11,069 nt of DNA from an uncultured Eubacteriales bacterium (lineage in GTDB: Bacteria > Bacillota > Clostridia > Lachnospirales > Bianqueaceae). The translations under genes and the position numbers were made by a program. Below the pieces are notes generated by a model. The model saw only the letters and a list, made by a program, of their open reading frames with translations. It was not told where the DNA came from and searched no databases. Below are positions 1 through 7,692 of this stretch, piece by piece. How positions within the stretch are numbered: the stretch's first letter is position 1; every line of letters starts with the position of its first letter. The stretch is taken from assembly GCA_900322165.1 (NCBI GenBank), contig ONYR01000252.1, forward strand, positions 1 to 11,069, read 5' to 3'.

Positions 1-1871
1 ATCTGGAGCGGAAACGCCGCTTCCAGGAGCGTACGATGCAGAAAGCGGCTCAGATGACAAGGGAAGAGCTCGAAGAGGAAGCTGCGGCTGCGGCTTCGCG
101 TCCTGAGTCTGCAGCACCGGCAGTGACGGCTGCCTCTCAAACGGAGCCGCTGATAAGCGCGCCGGAACCGGCTTATGAGATTCAAAAACCGTCCGGAGTG
201 ATTCCGTTTGATGCTCCGGAGGCGCAGATGCCTGAGGAGGATGGCTGGGAGCAGCTGATGGCGGAAGCGGAAGAGCGAAGCTTTGAAGATGATCCGAGCA
301 TCTCGACCGATAAGATGTTCGATACCGAATCCTTCCCGACCGGCTATGAAGACCGCAACGAAACCGCGGCTCGCATGGAGCTGGAAAAGAAGAAGCAGGC
401 CGGCGCTCTGTCCATGGTCGGACCGACCGGTCACTATGAATTCCCGCCGATCACCTTGCTGAATCAGGCAAAGACCGAAGCCAGTGCCGCAACGAGAGAA
501 GAACTCCTGCAGAGTGCCAAGAGCCTTGAAGAAGTCCTGATGAATTTCGGCGTTGAGGCCAAGGTCGTTCAGGTCAACCGCGGCCCGGCTGTCACGCGTT
601 TTGAGCTTCAGCCCAAGACCGGTGTCAAGGTCAGCCGCATCGTCAGCCTGACCGATGATATCGCGATGAATCTGGCGGCGCAGTCGATCCGTATCGAGGC
701 GCCTATCCCCGGAAAGAGCGCGGTCGGTATCGAAGTGCCGAACAAGGAAACGAGCATGGTTACGCTGCGCGAGGTCATCGACAGCGATACCTTCCGCAAG
801 GCTTCCTCGAAGCTGACCTTTGCGCTCGGTAAGGATATCGACGGTGAGGTGCGCGTCGCGGATGTGGCGAAGATGCCGCATATGCTCATCGCGGGCGCGA
901 CCGGTTCCGGTAAGAGTGTGTGCATCAACTCACTCATTGTGAGTCTGATCTATAAAGCGGATCCGAACGATGTCAAGCTGATCCTCATCGACCCGAAGGT
1001 CGTTGAGCTCTCGGTTTACAACGGAATTCCGCACCTGCTGCTTCCGGTCGTGAACGATCCGAAGCAGGCTTCCGCGACACTGAACTGGGCGGTGCAGGAG
1101 ATGACGCGCCGCTATAAGAAGTTCGCGGAAATGAACGTGCGAGACGTGCGCGGCTACAACCAGATGGTCGAGGAGTCGAAGGATGAAACGCTGCGGAAGA
1201 TGCCGCAGATCGTCATTGTTATCGATGAGCTTGCCGATCTGATGATGGTCGCGTCGAAGGAAGTGGAGGCCTCGATCTGCCGACTGGCGCAGATGGCGCG
1301 TGCCGCGGGCATGCACCTTGTCATTGCGACGCAGCGTCCTTCGGTCGATGTTATCACCGGTCTGATCAAGGCAAACATTCCCTCGCGCATCGCGTTTGCG
1401 GTTTCTTCCGGTATCGATTCGCGTACGATCCTGGATTCGATCGGCGCGGAGAAGCTGCTGGGTAAGGGTGATATGCTGTTTGCGCCGATGGGCGCCTCCA
1501 AGCCGGTTCGTATCCAAGGCACCTTTGTCTCGGACAAGGAGGTCGAGGATGTCGTTGAATTCGTCAAGAAGACCGGTACGGCTCAGTATGATGAGTCGAT
1601 CCTGCAGGGACTTTCACGAAGCAGCGGCTCGGATGAAAACGGTATGTCGGAAGAGATCGATGAGTACCTGGAAGAGGCGATGGGATTTGTCGTGGATAAG
1701 CAGAAGGCCAGTATCAGCATGCTGCAGCGGCAGTTCCGCATCGGTTTCAACCGGGCGGCAAGACTGATGGACGCTCTGGAAGAAAAGGGCGTCGTCGGTG
1801 AAGATGAAGGATCAAAGCCCAGAAGGGTTTTGTGGAGCAAGGAAGAGTACGAATCCTACAAGAATGCCTAA
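1..1871 (+). CDS. ftsK: DNA translocase FtsK/SpoIIIE, 5'-truncated by the window edge
   Basis: Hexameric ATP-driven DNA pump that moves chromosomal DNA through the division or sporulation septum. The frame is open from base 3 with no start before the edge (residues LERKRRFQERT precede the first ATG at 36), so that ATG is probably internal and the N-terminal membrane domain lies upstream. Numbering from the ATG at 36: an Ala/Pro/Glu-rich acidic linker covers about 1-130; the RecA-like motor follows, with Walker A GATGSGKS at 287-294 and Walker B ending IDELADL (D397, E398); ATQRPSVDVITG lies downstream in the motor. A winged-helix gamma domain at about 542-605 (QRQFRIGFNRAARLMDALE) is the part that reads DNA polarity sequences in this family. 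The stop is 16 bases before fhs. The family is certain; whether it acts in ordinary division, sporulation or both cannot be told from this part. Confidence 0.96.
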   Translation, partial: LERKRRFQERTMQKAAQMTREELEEEAAAAASRPESAAPAVTAASQTEPLISAPEPAYEIQKPSGVIPFDAPEAQMPEEDGWEQLMAEAEERSFEDDPSISTDKMFDTESFPTGYEDRNETAARMELEKKKQAGALSMVGPTGHYEFPPITLLNQAKTEASAATREELLQSAKSLEEVLMNFGVEAKVVQVNRGPAVTRFELQPKTGVKVSRIVSLTDDIAMNLAAQSIRIEAPIPGKSAVGIEVPNKETSMVTLREVIDSDTFRKASSKLTFALGKDIDGEVRVADVAKMPHMLIAGATGSGKSVCINSLIVSLIYKADPNDVKLILIDPKVVELSVYNGIPHLLLPVVNDPKQASATLNWAVQEMTRRYKKFAEMNVRDVRGYNQMVEESKDETLRKMPQIVIVIDELADLMMVASKEVEASICRLAQMARAAGMHLVIATQRPSVDVITGLIKANIPSRIAFAVSSGIDSRTILDSIGAEKLLGKGDMLFAPMGASKPVRIQGTFVSDKEVEDVVEFVKKTGTAQYDESILQGLSRSSGSDENGMSEEIDEYLEEAMGFVVDKQKASISMLQRQFRIGFNRAARLMDALEEKGVVGEDEGSKPRRVLWSKEEYESYKNA

Positions 1872-1876
1872 GAGGC

Positions 1877-1882
1877 AGGAGG
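1877..1882 (+). promoter_or_regulatory. Ribosome binding site that fixes the fhs start
   Basis: AGGAGG lies 5 bases before the ATG at 1888. The reading frame is open back to an ATG at 1798 inside ftsK, but that would add a 30-residue tail unlike the family and has no comparable site. The position of this site and the family length both support 1888. Confidence 0.8.
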
Positions 1883-1887
1883 AAAAC

Positions 1888-3564
1888 ATGGCTTTCAAGT
1901 CAGACATCGAAATCGCACAGGAAGCAACAATGCTGCCGATCACGAAAGTGGCGGAGAACCTCGGAATCGAAGAAGAGGATCTGGAATGCTACGGACGCTA
2001 CAAAGCAAAGCTCTCAAACAGTCTTTGGAAAAAGATCGAGAACCGTCCGGACGGCAAGCTGATCCTTGTTACCGCGATCAACCCGACGCCCGCCGGAGAA
2101 GGCAAGACAACAACGGCTGTCGGCCTTGGCGAAGCGTTCGGCAAGCTTGGCAAGAACGCGATCATCGCACTGCGTGAGCCTTCGCTTGGCCCGTGCATGG
2201 GCGTTAAGGGCGGTGCGGCCGGCGGTGGTTACGCGCAGGTCGTTCCGATGGAGGATATCAACCTCCACTTTACCGGCGATCTTCACGCAATCTCCACCGC
2301 GCACAACCTGCTTTCCGCGATGGTGGACAATCACCTGCAGCAGGGGAACGAGCTTGGCATCGACCCGAGAACGATTACCTGGAAGCGCGTTGTCGACCTG
2401 AATGACCGTGCGCTGCGCCAGATCATCATCGGTCTTGGCGGCAAGAGCCAGGGCGTGCCGAGAGAGTCCGGCTACATGATCACCGTTGCCTCTGAGATCA
2501 TGGCCATCCTTTGCCTTTCCAAGGATCTGATGGATCTGAAGGAGCGCATTTCGAATATCCTGATCGGCTACACCTACGATGGCAAGCCGGTCTACTGCAA
2601 GGACCTGAAGGCGCAGGGCGCCATGGCCGCGCTGCTGAAGGACGCGATCAAGCCGAACCTCGTGCAGACGCTGGAGAATACCCCGGCGATCATCCACGGC
2701 GGCCCGTTCGCCAACATTGCTCACGGCTGCAACAGTCTCCGCGCAACCCGCTATGCGCTTAAGCTCGCGGATTACGTCGTAACGGAAGCCGGATTCGGTG
2801 CAGATCTGGGTGCTGAGAAGTTCCTGGATATCAAGTGCCGCATCGGCGGGCTGAAGCCCGATGCGATCGTTTTGGTCGCAACGATCCGTGCACTGAAATA
2901 CAATGGCGGAATTAAGAAAGAAGAGACCTCCAAGCCGAACCTTGAAGCGCTGAAGAAGGGCTTTGTCAACCTCGAAGCGCATATCCGCAACCTGCAGCAG
3001 TATGACGTGCCGGTCGTTGTGACGCTGAACTCCTTTGTCACCGATACCGAGGAAGAAGTTGAATTCGTCGAGAGCACCTGCCGCGCAATGGGATGCGATT
3101 TCGCCCTGTCGAAGGTTTGGGAGAAGGGCGGCGAAGGCGGTATCGACCTCGCGAATGAAGTCCTGAAGACGCTGGAAAACAAGGAATCTCATTATCATCC
3201 GCTTTATCCGAATGAGATGAGCCTGGAAGACAAGATCAAAACCATCGCTACGAAGATCTACGGCGCGGACGGTGTCACCTTCGGGCCCGGCACCAAGACC
3301 ACGCTGAAGAAGCTCACCGAGCTTGGCTACGGCAACCTGCCGGTCTGCATTGCCAAGACGCAGTATTCGCTCTCTGACAATCAGAAGAAGCTCGGACGCC
3401 CGACCGGATTCAAGATCACGATCCGTCAGGTGAACGTTTCAGCCGGTGCCGGCTTTGTCGTAGCGCTTGCCGGTGACATCATGACGATGCCCGGTCTGCC
3501 GAAGGTTCCGGCCGCGGAAGCGATCGATGTCGATGCGGACGGCAATATCACAGGATTGTTTTAA
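1888..3564 (+). CDS. fhs: Formate-tetrahydrofolate ligase (10-formyl-THF synthetase)
   Basis: Cytosolic enzyme that joins formate to tetrahydrofolate using ATP, giving 10-formyl-THF for purine synthesis, initiator tRNA formylation and, in acetogens, the methyl branch of the Wood-Ljungdahl pathway. From the ATG at 1888 the protein is 558 residues, the usual size for the monofunctional bacterial enzyme. The nucleotide-binding loop TPAGEGKTTT is at residues 67-76 (K73). The family signatures EAGFGADLGAEKF (300-312) and VATIRALKYNGG (330-341) follow. The C-terminal end (PGLPKVPAAEAIDVDADGNITGLF) is typical. It starts 16 bases after ftsK and is followed 17 bases later by folD, which uses the same folate pool, so the two are probably co-transcribed. 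Codon use is strongly biased, as expected for an abundant enzyme. Its presence is common in Clostridia and does not by itself prove acetogenesis. Confidence 0.98.
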   Translation: MAFKSDIEIAQEATMLPITKVAENLGIEEEDLECYGRYKAKLSNSLWKKIENRPDGKLILVTAINPTPAGEGKTTTAVGLGEAFGKLGKNAIIALREPSLGPCMGVKGGAAGGGYAQVVPMEDINLHFTGDLHAISTAHNLLSAMVDNHLQQGNELGIDPRTITWKRVVDLNDRALRQIIIGLGGKSQGVPRESGYMITVASEIMAILCLSKDLMDLKERISNILIGYTYDGKPVYCKDLKAQGAMAALLKDAIKPNLVQTLENTPAIIHGGPFANIAHGCNSLRATRYALKLADYVVTEAGFGADLGAEKFLDIKCRIGGLKPDAIVLVATIRALKYNGGIKKEETSKPNLEALKKGFVNLEAHIRNLQQYDVPVVVTLNSFVTDTEEEVEFVESTCRAMGCDFALSKVWEKGGEGGIDLANEVLKTLENKESHYHPLYPNEMSLEDKIKTIATKIYGADGVTFGPGTKTTLKKLTELGYGNLPVCIAKTQYSLSDNQKKLGRPTGFKITIRQVNVSAGAGFVVALAGDIMTMPGLPKVPAAEAIDVDADGNITGLF

Positions 3565-3581
3565 TCAAGGAGGACGCCTGA

Positions 3582-4442
3582 ATGGAAACTACGATTATCA
3601 GCGGAACGCAGCTTGCTAAGCAGATTCGAAAAGAAGTTCGGGCGGAAGTCTCCGTTCTTGCGGAAAGCGGGAAACGCCTTCCGAAACTGGCGGTCGTCCT
3701 CGTAGGGGAAGACCCGGCTTCGCAGGTCTATGTGCGTAATAAAAACAATGCCTGCGAGAAGGTCGGACTGCTTCACGAGACGATCGTTCTCCCCGGGGAT
3801 ACCTCGATGGATCAGCTGCTGGATGTGATCGACGGGCTGAACAAGGACGAGGCGGTGGACGGAATTCTTGTCCAGATGCCGCTTCCGAATGGCCTTAATG
3901 AAGAGATCGTCAAGCAGGCGGTGCGCGTGGATAAGGACGTGGACGGGTTCCACGTTGAAAACGCAGGAAAGGTTTCGCTCGGAAAGTTTGATGAGGCCTT
4001 TGTGCCCTGTACCCCGATGGGTGTCGTGGAGCTTTTGAAGCGAAACGGCATCGAGATCGCCGGAAAGCACGTTGTCATTGTCGGACGCAGCAACCTTGTC
4101 GGCAAGCCGGAAGCACTGCTGATGCTGAGCGAGGATGCGACGGTGACGGTCTGCCACTCCAAGACCCCGGACCTTTCGGCCATGACAAAGCAGGCCGATA
4201 TCCTGATCTCTGCGGTTGGCAGAAAGCATACGATCCATGCGGACATGATCAAAGAGGGCTGCGTGGTCGTTGACGTTGGCATCAACCGGACGGAGAACGG
4301 AATCTGCGGTGACGTTGACTTTGACGAGTGCCTCGGCAAGGCATCAGCCATGACCCCGGTGCCCGGCGGAGTCGGCCCGATGACCATCGCGATGCTGCTG
4401 AAAAATACGATGAAGGCTTACCGCCTCCACGAAAAGCTCTGA
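3582..4442 (+). CDS. folD: Bifunctional methylene-THF dehydrogenase / methenyl-THF cyclohydrolase
   Basis: FolD oxidises 5,10-methylene-THF to 5,10-methenyl-THF with NAD(P) and hydrolyses that to 10-formyl-THF, in the cytosol, linking the Fhs product to the serine/glycine C1 pool. The protein is 286 residues, the normal length. The catalytic motif YVRNKNNACEKVG has Y50 and the catalytic lysine K54. The folate-site motif VQMPLP lies mid-protein, followed by PCTPMGVVELL and the nucleotide-binding GRSNLVGKP. The signature PVPGGVGPMT is at 259-268. AAGGAGG at 3567-3573 is 8 bases before the ATG, supporting this start. It lies directly after fhs, an order that makes a formate to methylene-THF module. 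Whether it prefers NAD or NADP cannot be read from the sequence with confidence. Confidence 0.97.
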   Translation: METTIISGTQLAKQIRKEVRAEVSVLAESGKRLPKLAVVLVGEDPASQVYVRNKNNACEKVGLLHETIVLPGDTSMDQLLDVIDGLNKDEAVDGILVQMPLPNGLNEEIVKQAVRVDKDVDGFHVENAGKVSLGKFDEAFVPCTPMGVVELLKRNGIEIAGKHVVIVGRSNLVGKPEALLMLSEDATVTVCHSKTPDLSAMTKQADILISAVGRKHTIHADMIKEGCVVVDVGINRTENGICGDVDFDECLGKASAMTPVPGGVGPMTIAMLLKNTMKAYRLHEKL

Positions 4443-4496
4443 GCGCCTGGCAGCGGTACAGTAAGGAATCGACAAGAGTTAGGAACTAAAACACAT

Positions 4497-5864
4497 ATGG
4501 AAAACAAGAAAGCCTTGATCTCGTTTGTTTCACTCGGATGCGACAAAAACTCGATCGACAGTGAAATCATGCTAAAGCTCCTCGCGGATCATCATTACGA
4601 GATTACGAAATATGATGAAGAGGCCGACGTGATCGTTGTCAACACCTGCGCGTTTATCAATGACGCGAAGGAAGAGTCGATCAACACGATCATCGAGATG
4701 GGCGGATACAAGGAAGACGGCAACTGCAAGGCGCTCGTCGTGACCGGATGTCTGGCACAGCGCTACGCGGACGACATCCTTCGCGAGCTGCCGGAGGTCG
4801 ACGCGGTCGTCGGCACCGGAAGCTATGAAAAGATCGTACAGGTCGTGGATGAGGTGCTCGCCAAAAAAGAGGAGACGGCGCCGGTGAAGGTGCTCGATCC
4901 GCTGGAGGAGCGCAACCTTGAGGTCACCGACCGCGAGATCATCACGCCCGGGTACTTTGAGTACCTGAAGATCGCGGAAGGCTGCAACAATCACTGCACC
5001 TACTGCATCATCCCCAAGCTGAGAGGCCGCTACCGCAGCCGCAGCCGTGAGGCGATCCTGAAGGAAGCGAAAGCGCTCGCAGACAGCGGTGTGAAGGAGC
5101 TGATGATCGTCGCGCAGGATATCACCAAATACGGGATTGACCTTTACGAGAGCTATCGTCTGCCGGATCTTTTGAGAGAGCTGTGCCGCATCGACGGACT
5201 CGAATGGATCCGTCTGCTGTACTGCTATCCGGAGGATGTGACGGATGAGCTGATCGAGGTGATGGCGAGCGAAGAGAAGATCGTTCACTACATCGACATT
5301 CCGATCCAGCACTGCTCGGATACCGTGCTGAAGCGCATGGCCCGTCATCACAACAAGCAGATGCTGTGTGAGCTTCTGGAGAAGCTGCGATCCCGCATTC
5401 CGGATATCGCGATCCGCACGACCCTCATCACCGGCTTCCCCGGCGAGACCGAGGAAGAATTCACGGAGATGATGGACTTTGTCAGGGAAAGCCGTTTTGA
5501 CCGTCTGGGCGTGTTTAAGTATTCTCAGGAAGAAAACACAGCCGCAGCCTTGATGAAGGATCAGATCGATGAGGACGTGAAGGAAGAGCGCGAGGCGAAG
5601 CTGATGGAGCTGCAGAAGGACATCAGCAGCGAGATCTCCGCATCGCTCATCGGCATGGAGCTGACCGCGCTGATCGAAGGACGGATTCCGGAGGAAGAGG
5701 AAGAAGAGGGTGTGATGGTCTACAGTGCCCGCACCTGGCGCGATGCTCCGGATATCGATGGATTCATTTTCATTACCTCCGACCGAGAGCTTAATTCGGG
5801 CGACATGGTTCGCTGCCGCGTGGTCGGAAGCTATGAATATGATCTGATTGGAGAATTGGTATGA
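4497..5864 (+). CDS. rimO: Ribosomal protein uS12 methylthiotransferase RimO
   Basis: Radical SAM enzyme that adds a methylthio group to a conserved aspartate of ribosomal protein uS12. It has 455 residues in the family's three-part layout. An N-terminal methylthiotransferase domain holds the cysteines of the first Fe-S cluster: C15 (in SLGCDKN), C51 (NTCAF) and C85 (TGCLAQR). The radical SAM core has CNNHCTYC with C163, C167 and C170. A C-terminal TRAM domain contains RTWRDAPDIDG. SLGCDKNSIDSE and the DAPDIDG end point to RimO rather than the tRNA enzyme MiaB. Just before TRAM there is a run of six glutamates (399-404). The start is the only plausible one, though the ribosome site is weak (AGGA at 4481-4484, 12 bases upstream). 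The 54-base gap after folD shows no clear promoter or terminator. The stop overlaps the pgsA start. Confidence 0.96.
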   Translation: MENKKALISFVSLGCDKNSIDSEIMLKLLADHHYEITKYDEEADVIVVNTCAFINDAKEESINTIIEMGGYKEDGNCKALVVTGCLAQRYADDILRELPEVDAVVGTGSYEKIVQVVDEVLAKKEETAPVKVLDPLEERNLEVTDREIITPGYFEYLKIAEGCNNHCTYCIIPKLRGRYRSRSREAILKEAKALADSGVKELMIVAQDITKYGIDLYESYRLPDLLRELCRIDGLEWIRLLYCYPEDVTDELIEVMASEEKIVHYIDIPIQHCSDTVLKRMARHHNKQMLCELLEKLRSRIPDIAIRTTLITGFPGETEEEFTEMMDFVRESRFDRLGVFKYSQEENTAAALMKDQIDEDVKEEREAKLMELQKDISSEISASLIGMELTALIEGRIPEEEEEEGVMVYSARTWRDAPDIDGFIFITSDRELNSGDMVRCRVVGSYEYDLIGELV

Positions 5865-6415
5865 AAATGAATATCGCGAACCGAATCACGCTCGTTCGGG
5901 TCGTGCTGGTGCCGGTCTTCGCGGTGCTTTATCTGACTGATTGGCTGGCGGAGCCGGTGAAATCCTGGGTGTGCCTGGCGGTTTTCCTCATCGCTTCACT
6001 GAGCGATTTTGTCGACGGACAGCTGGCAAGACGCCTGCACATCGTTACGGATTTTGGCAAATTTATGGACCCGCTGGCGGATAAACTGTTGGTGGCAACG
6101 GCACTGATCTGTCTGACCGGTTCGGGCGTGATCCCGGCCTGGGTGAGCGTCATCCTGATCGGGCGTGAATTTGTTATCAGCGGATTTCGCCTGATCGCGG
6201 CGGAAAAGGGCGTTGTCATCGCGGCCGGAATCTGGGGCAAGGCGAAAACCATGACCCAGATGATCGCGGTCATCATGCTGCTTTCGCCGATCACGGCGCT
6301 CTGGTTCCGAGTGATCGCGCTGGTGCTTCTGTACGCTTCGGTCGCACTTTCGCTGATCTCCGTGGCGGATTACATGGTACGCAACAAGGCGGTGCTGGAG
6401 GATTCCGGAGAATGA
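5861..6415 (+). CDS. pgsA: CDP-diacylglycerol-glycerol-3-phosphate 3-phosphatidyltransferase
   Basis: Integral membrane enzyme that transfers phosphatidyl from CDP-diacylglycerol to glycerol-3-phosphate, making phosphatidylglycerol phosphate, the committed step to phosphatidylglycerol and cardiolipin. The 184-residue length is usual. The CDP-alcohol phosphatidyltransferase motif is complete: D49, D52-G53, A56-R57, G66, D70 and D74, in the stretch DFVDGQLARR to GKFMDPLADK. Hydrophobic segments at about 10-28, 36-48, 76-100, 125-143 and 147-170 fit a multi-pass protein. The ATG shares ATGA with the rimO stop, and GGAG at 5850-5853 lies 7 bases upstream, so translation is probably coupled. A second ATG at 5867 is possible but worse placed. 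Its neighbours rimO and cinA are unrelated in function; this is a conserved order in Firmicutes rather than a pathway. Confidence 0.95.
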   Translation: MKMNIANRITLVRVVLVPVFAVLYLTDWLAEPVKSWVCLAVFLIASLSDFVDGQLARRLHIVTDFGKFMDPLADKLLVATALICLTGSGVIPAWVSVILIGREFVISGFRLIAAEKGVVIAAGIWGKAKTMTQMIAVIMLLSPITALWFRVIALVLLYASVALSLISVADYMVRNKAVLEDSGE

Positions 6416-7653
6416 AAGCAGAAATCATTGCGATCGGAACCGAGCTGCTGCTGGGAAACATTGTCAACACCAACGCGGCTCATCTCGCGGAAGGCTTAGC
6501 TTCGGTCGGGATCGACACCTACCGCCAGACGGTGGTCGGAGATAACCCGGAAAGGCTGAAGGAAGCGCTGGAGGCGGCCTATGAGGTCGCAGACATGGTC
6601 ATCACGAGCGGAGGGCTCGGAGCGACCGGGGACGATCTCTCCAAGGAGACCGCGGCCGCGTATTTCGGAAAGAAGCTCGTGGAGAACGAGACAGCCAAGG
6701 CGCACATCCGTGAGTTTATGGAGAATCTCGGACGAAAACTGACCGAGAACCAGTGGAAACAGGCGATGCTGCCGGAAGGCTCGATAGCGCTGCAGAACTC
6801 CAACGGAACCGCTCCCGGATTTATCCTTGAGGCGGATGGGAAAACCCTTATCATGCTTCCCGGACCTCCGTCGGAGATCGTTCCGATGTTTGACAAGCAG
6901 GTGATCCCGTATCTGAGAGAAAAGAGCGGGGAGATCCTCGTTTCGCGGACGATCCACCTTGCCGGGATCGGTGAGGCGGCCGTTGAAAGCGAGCTTCACG
7001 AGGAGATGCTCACGATGTCCAACCCGACGCTCGCACCGTACGCGAAGGAAGGGATCATTGACCTGAGGATCACGGCGAAAGCACAAGACACCGAGCAGGC
7101 CTATCGGATGATCGCCCCCGTTGAGCAGATGATCCGCGAGAAATTCGGGGTATGTGTGCTTGGAGCCGATGAAGACACGATGGAATCCGTTATCGTTTCA
7201 CTCTTGAAGGAGCGTGGATGGAAGATCGCCACGGCGGAATCCCTGACCGGGGGATGGGTCGCGGGCAAGATCGTCAGCTTCCCGGGAGCGTCCGAGGTCT
7301 TTGAAGGCGGATTTGTCACGTACTCCAACGAGGCCAAGATGAATCTTCTCGGAGTGAAAAAGGAAACCATCGATACCTACGGTGTTGTCAGTGAGGAGAC
7401 CGCAGGCGAGATGGCGAAGGGCGCCGCGGAGAAGCTTGGCTGCGAGGTAGCTGTCGCGACGACCGGCATCGCCGGACCGGGCGGAAGCACGGAAAAAACA
7501 CCCGTAGGAACGGTTTGCTTCGGAGTTTATATCAACGGAAAAATACAAACTTCTACGGTGCGTTACACAAGAAATCGAAATTCAAATCGAGATTTTTCTG
7601 TAATTGGAGCCCTAAATCGGGTCCGTCTCGAAATTCTGAACGATAATATATAA
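6412..7653 (+). CDS. cinA: CinA family protein (nicotinamide-nucleotide amidase)
   Basis: Two-domain CinA of 413 residues. The N-terminal MoCF-like domain (about 1-170) has GTELLLGNIVNTNA and SGGLGATGDDLSKE, associated with ADP-ribose pyrophosphatase activity in some homologues. The C-terminal CinA domain (about 253-413) has ATAESLTGGWVAGKI, FVTYSNEAK, VSEETAGEMA and ATTGIAGPGGST, the family that deamidates NMN to nicotinate mononucleotide in NAD recycling. In naturally competent Gram-positives cinA is often transcribed with recA, which follows here. The start overlaps the pgsA stop by 4 bases, with GGAGGA at 6397-6402. The last 40 or so codons are unlike the rest: AT-rich, with ATA, AGA, CGA, TCA and CTA codons that the body largely avoids, yet the residues (NRDFSVIGALNRVRLEIL) still fit the family's C-terminal helix, so I do not think the end is frameshifted. 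Confidence 0.95.
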   Translation: MKAEIIAIGTELLLGNIVNTNAAHLAEGLASVGIDTYRQTVVGDNPERLKEALEAAYEVADMVITSGGLGATGDDLSKETAAAYFGKKLVENETAKAHIREFMENLGRKLTENQWKQAMLPEGSIALQNSNGTAPGFILEADGKTLIMLPGPPSEIVPMFDKQVIPYLREKSGEILVSRTIHLAGIGEAAVESELHEEMLTMSNPTLAPYAKEGIIDLRITAKAQDTEQAYRMIAPVEQMIREKFGVCVLGADEDTMESVIVSLLKERGWKIATAESLTGGWVAGKIVSFPGASEVFEGGFVTYSNEAKMNLLGVKKETIDTYGVVSEETAGEMAKGAAEKLGCEVAVATTGIAGPGGSTEKTPVGTVCFGVYINGKIQTSTVRYTRNRNSNRDFSVIGALNRVRLEILNDNI

Positions 7654-7654
7654 T
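7649..7654 (+). promoter_or_regulatory. Candidate -10 element for recA
   Basis: A perfect TATAAT ends on the last bases of cinA, 38 bases before the recA ATG, within a 50-base stretch (7631-7680) with only 10 G or C. No good -35 is found at 16-18 bases upstream (TCTCGA is the 17-base position) and there is no extended -10. AT-rich DNA produces such hexamers by chance, so this is only a candidate. It would place the transcript start close to 7661. Confidence 0.4.
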
Positions 7655-7669
7655 ATAAGACTTTTTTTT

Positions 7670-7681
7670 CTATCACGATAG
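7670..7681 (+). repeat. Short perfect inverted repeat before the recA ribosome site
   Basis: CTATC-AC-GATAG is a perfect 5-2-5 dyad lying between a run of eight T (7662-7669) and the recA ribosome site AGGAGG (7680-7685), whose first two bases it shares. The two-base centre is too tight for a five-pair RNA hairpin; a four-pair stem with loop CACG is possible but weak. It may be a protein site or chance. Confidence 0.35.
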
Positions 7682-7692
7682 GAGGATACGAA

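Noticed and set aside
36..38. ATG at 36 as the true start of the ftsK-like gene
   Set aside because: The frame is open to the window edge, no ribosome site precedes it, and FtsK/SpoIIIE proteins carry a membrane domain and longer linker that would lie upstream.
1798..1800. ATG at 1798 as the fhs start
   Set aside because: It lies inside ftsK in another frame, adds 30 residues unlike the family, and AGGAGG is placed for the ATG at 1888.
3121..3128. GAGAAGGG, the sequence read by Bacillus SpoIIIE, inside fhs
   Set aside because: A single copy in 11 kb, in a run of Glu-Lys-Gly codons, is compatible with chance. Only a genome-wide strand bias would make it meaningful.
2014..3198. 394-residue minus-strand open frame across fhs
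   Set aside because: Same register effect as over uvrB; no motifs and no ribosome site of note. The + strand frame has every Fhs signature.
4443..4496. Possible promoter in the gap before rimO (TCGACA near 4469)
   Set aside because: No -10 hexamer at a workable distance upstream of the rimO start; the gap is better read as part of a continuous transcript.
7662..7669. T run after cinA as an intrinsic terminator
   Set aside because: The bases before it are nearly all A and T and give no stable stem, so it does not have the form of a terminator.
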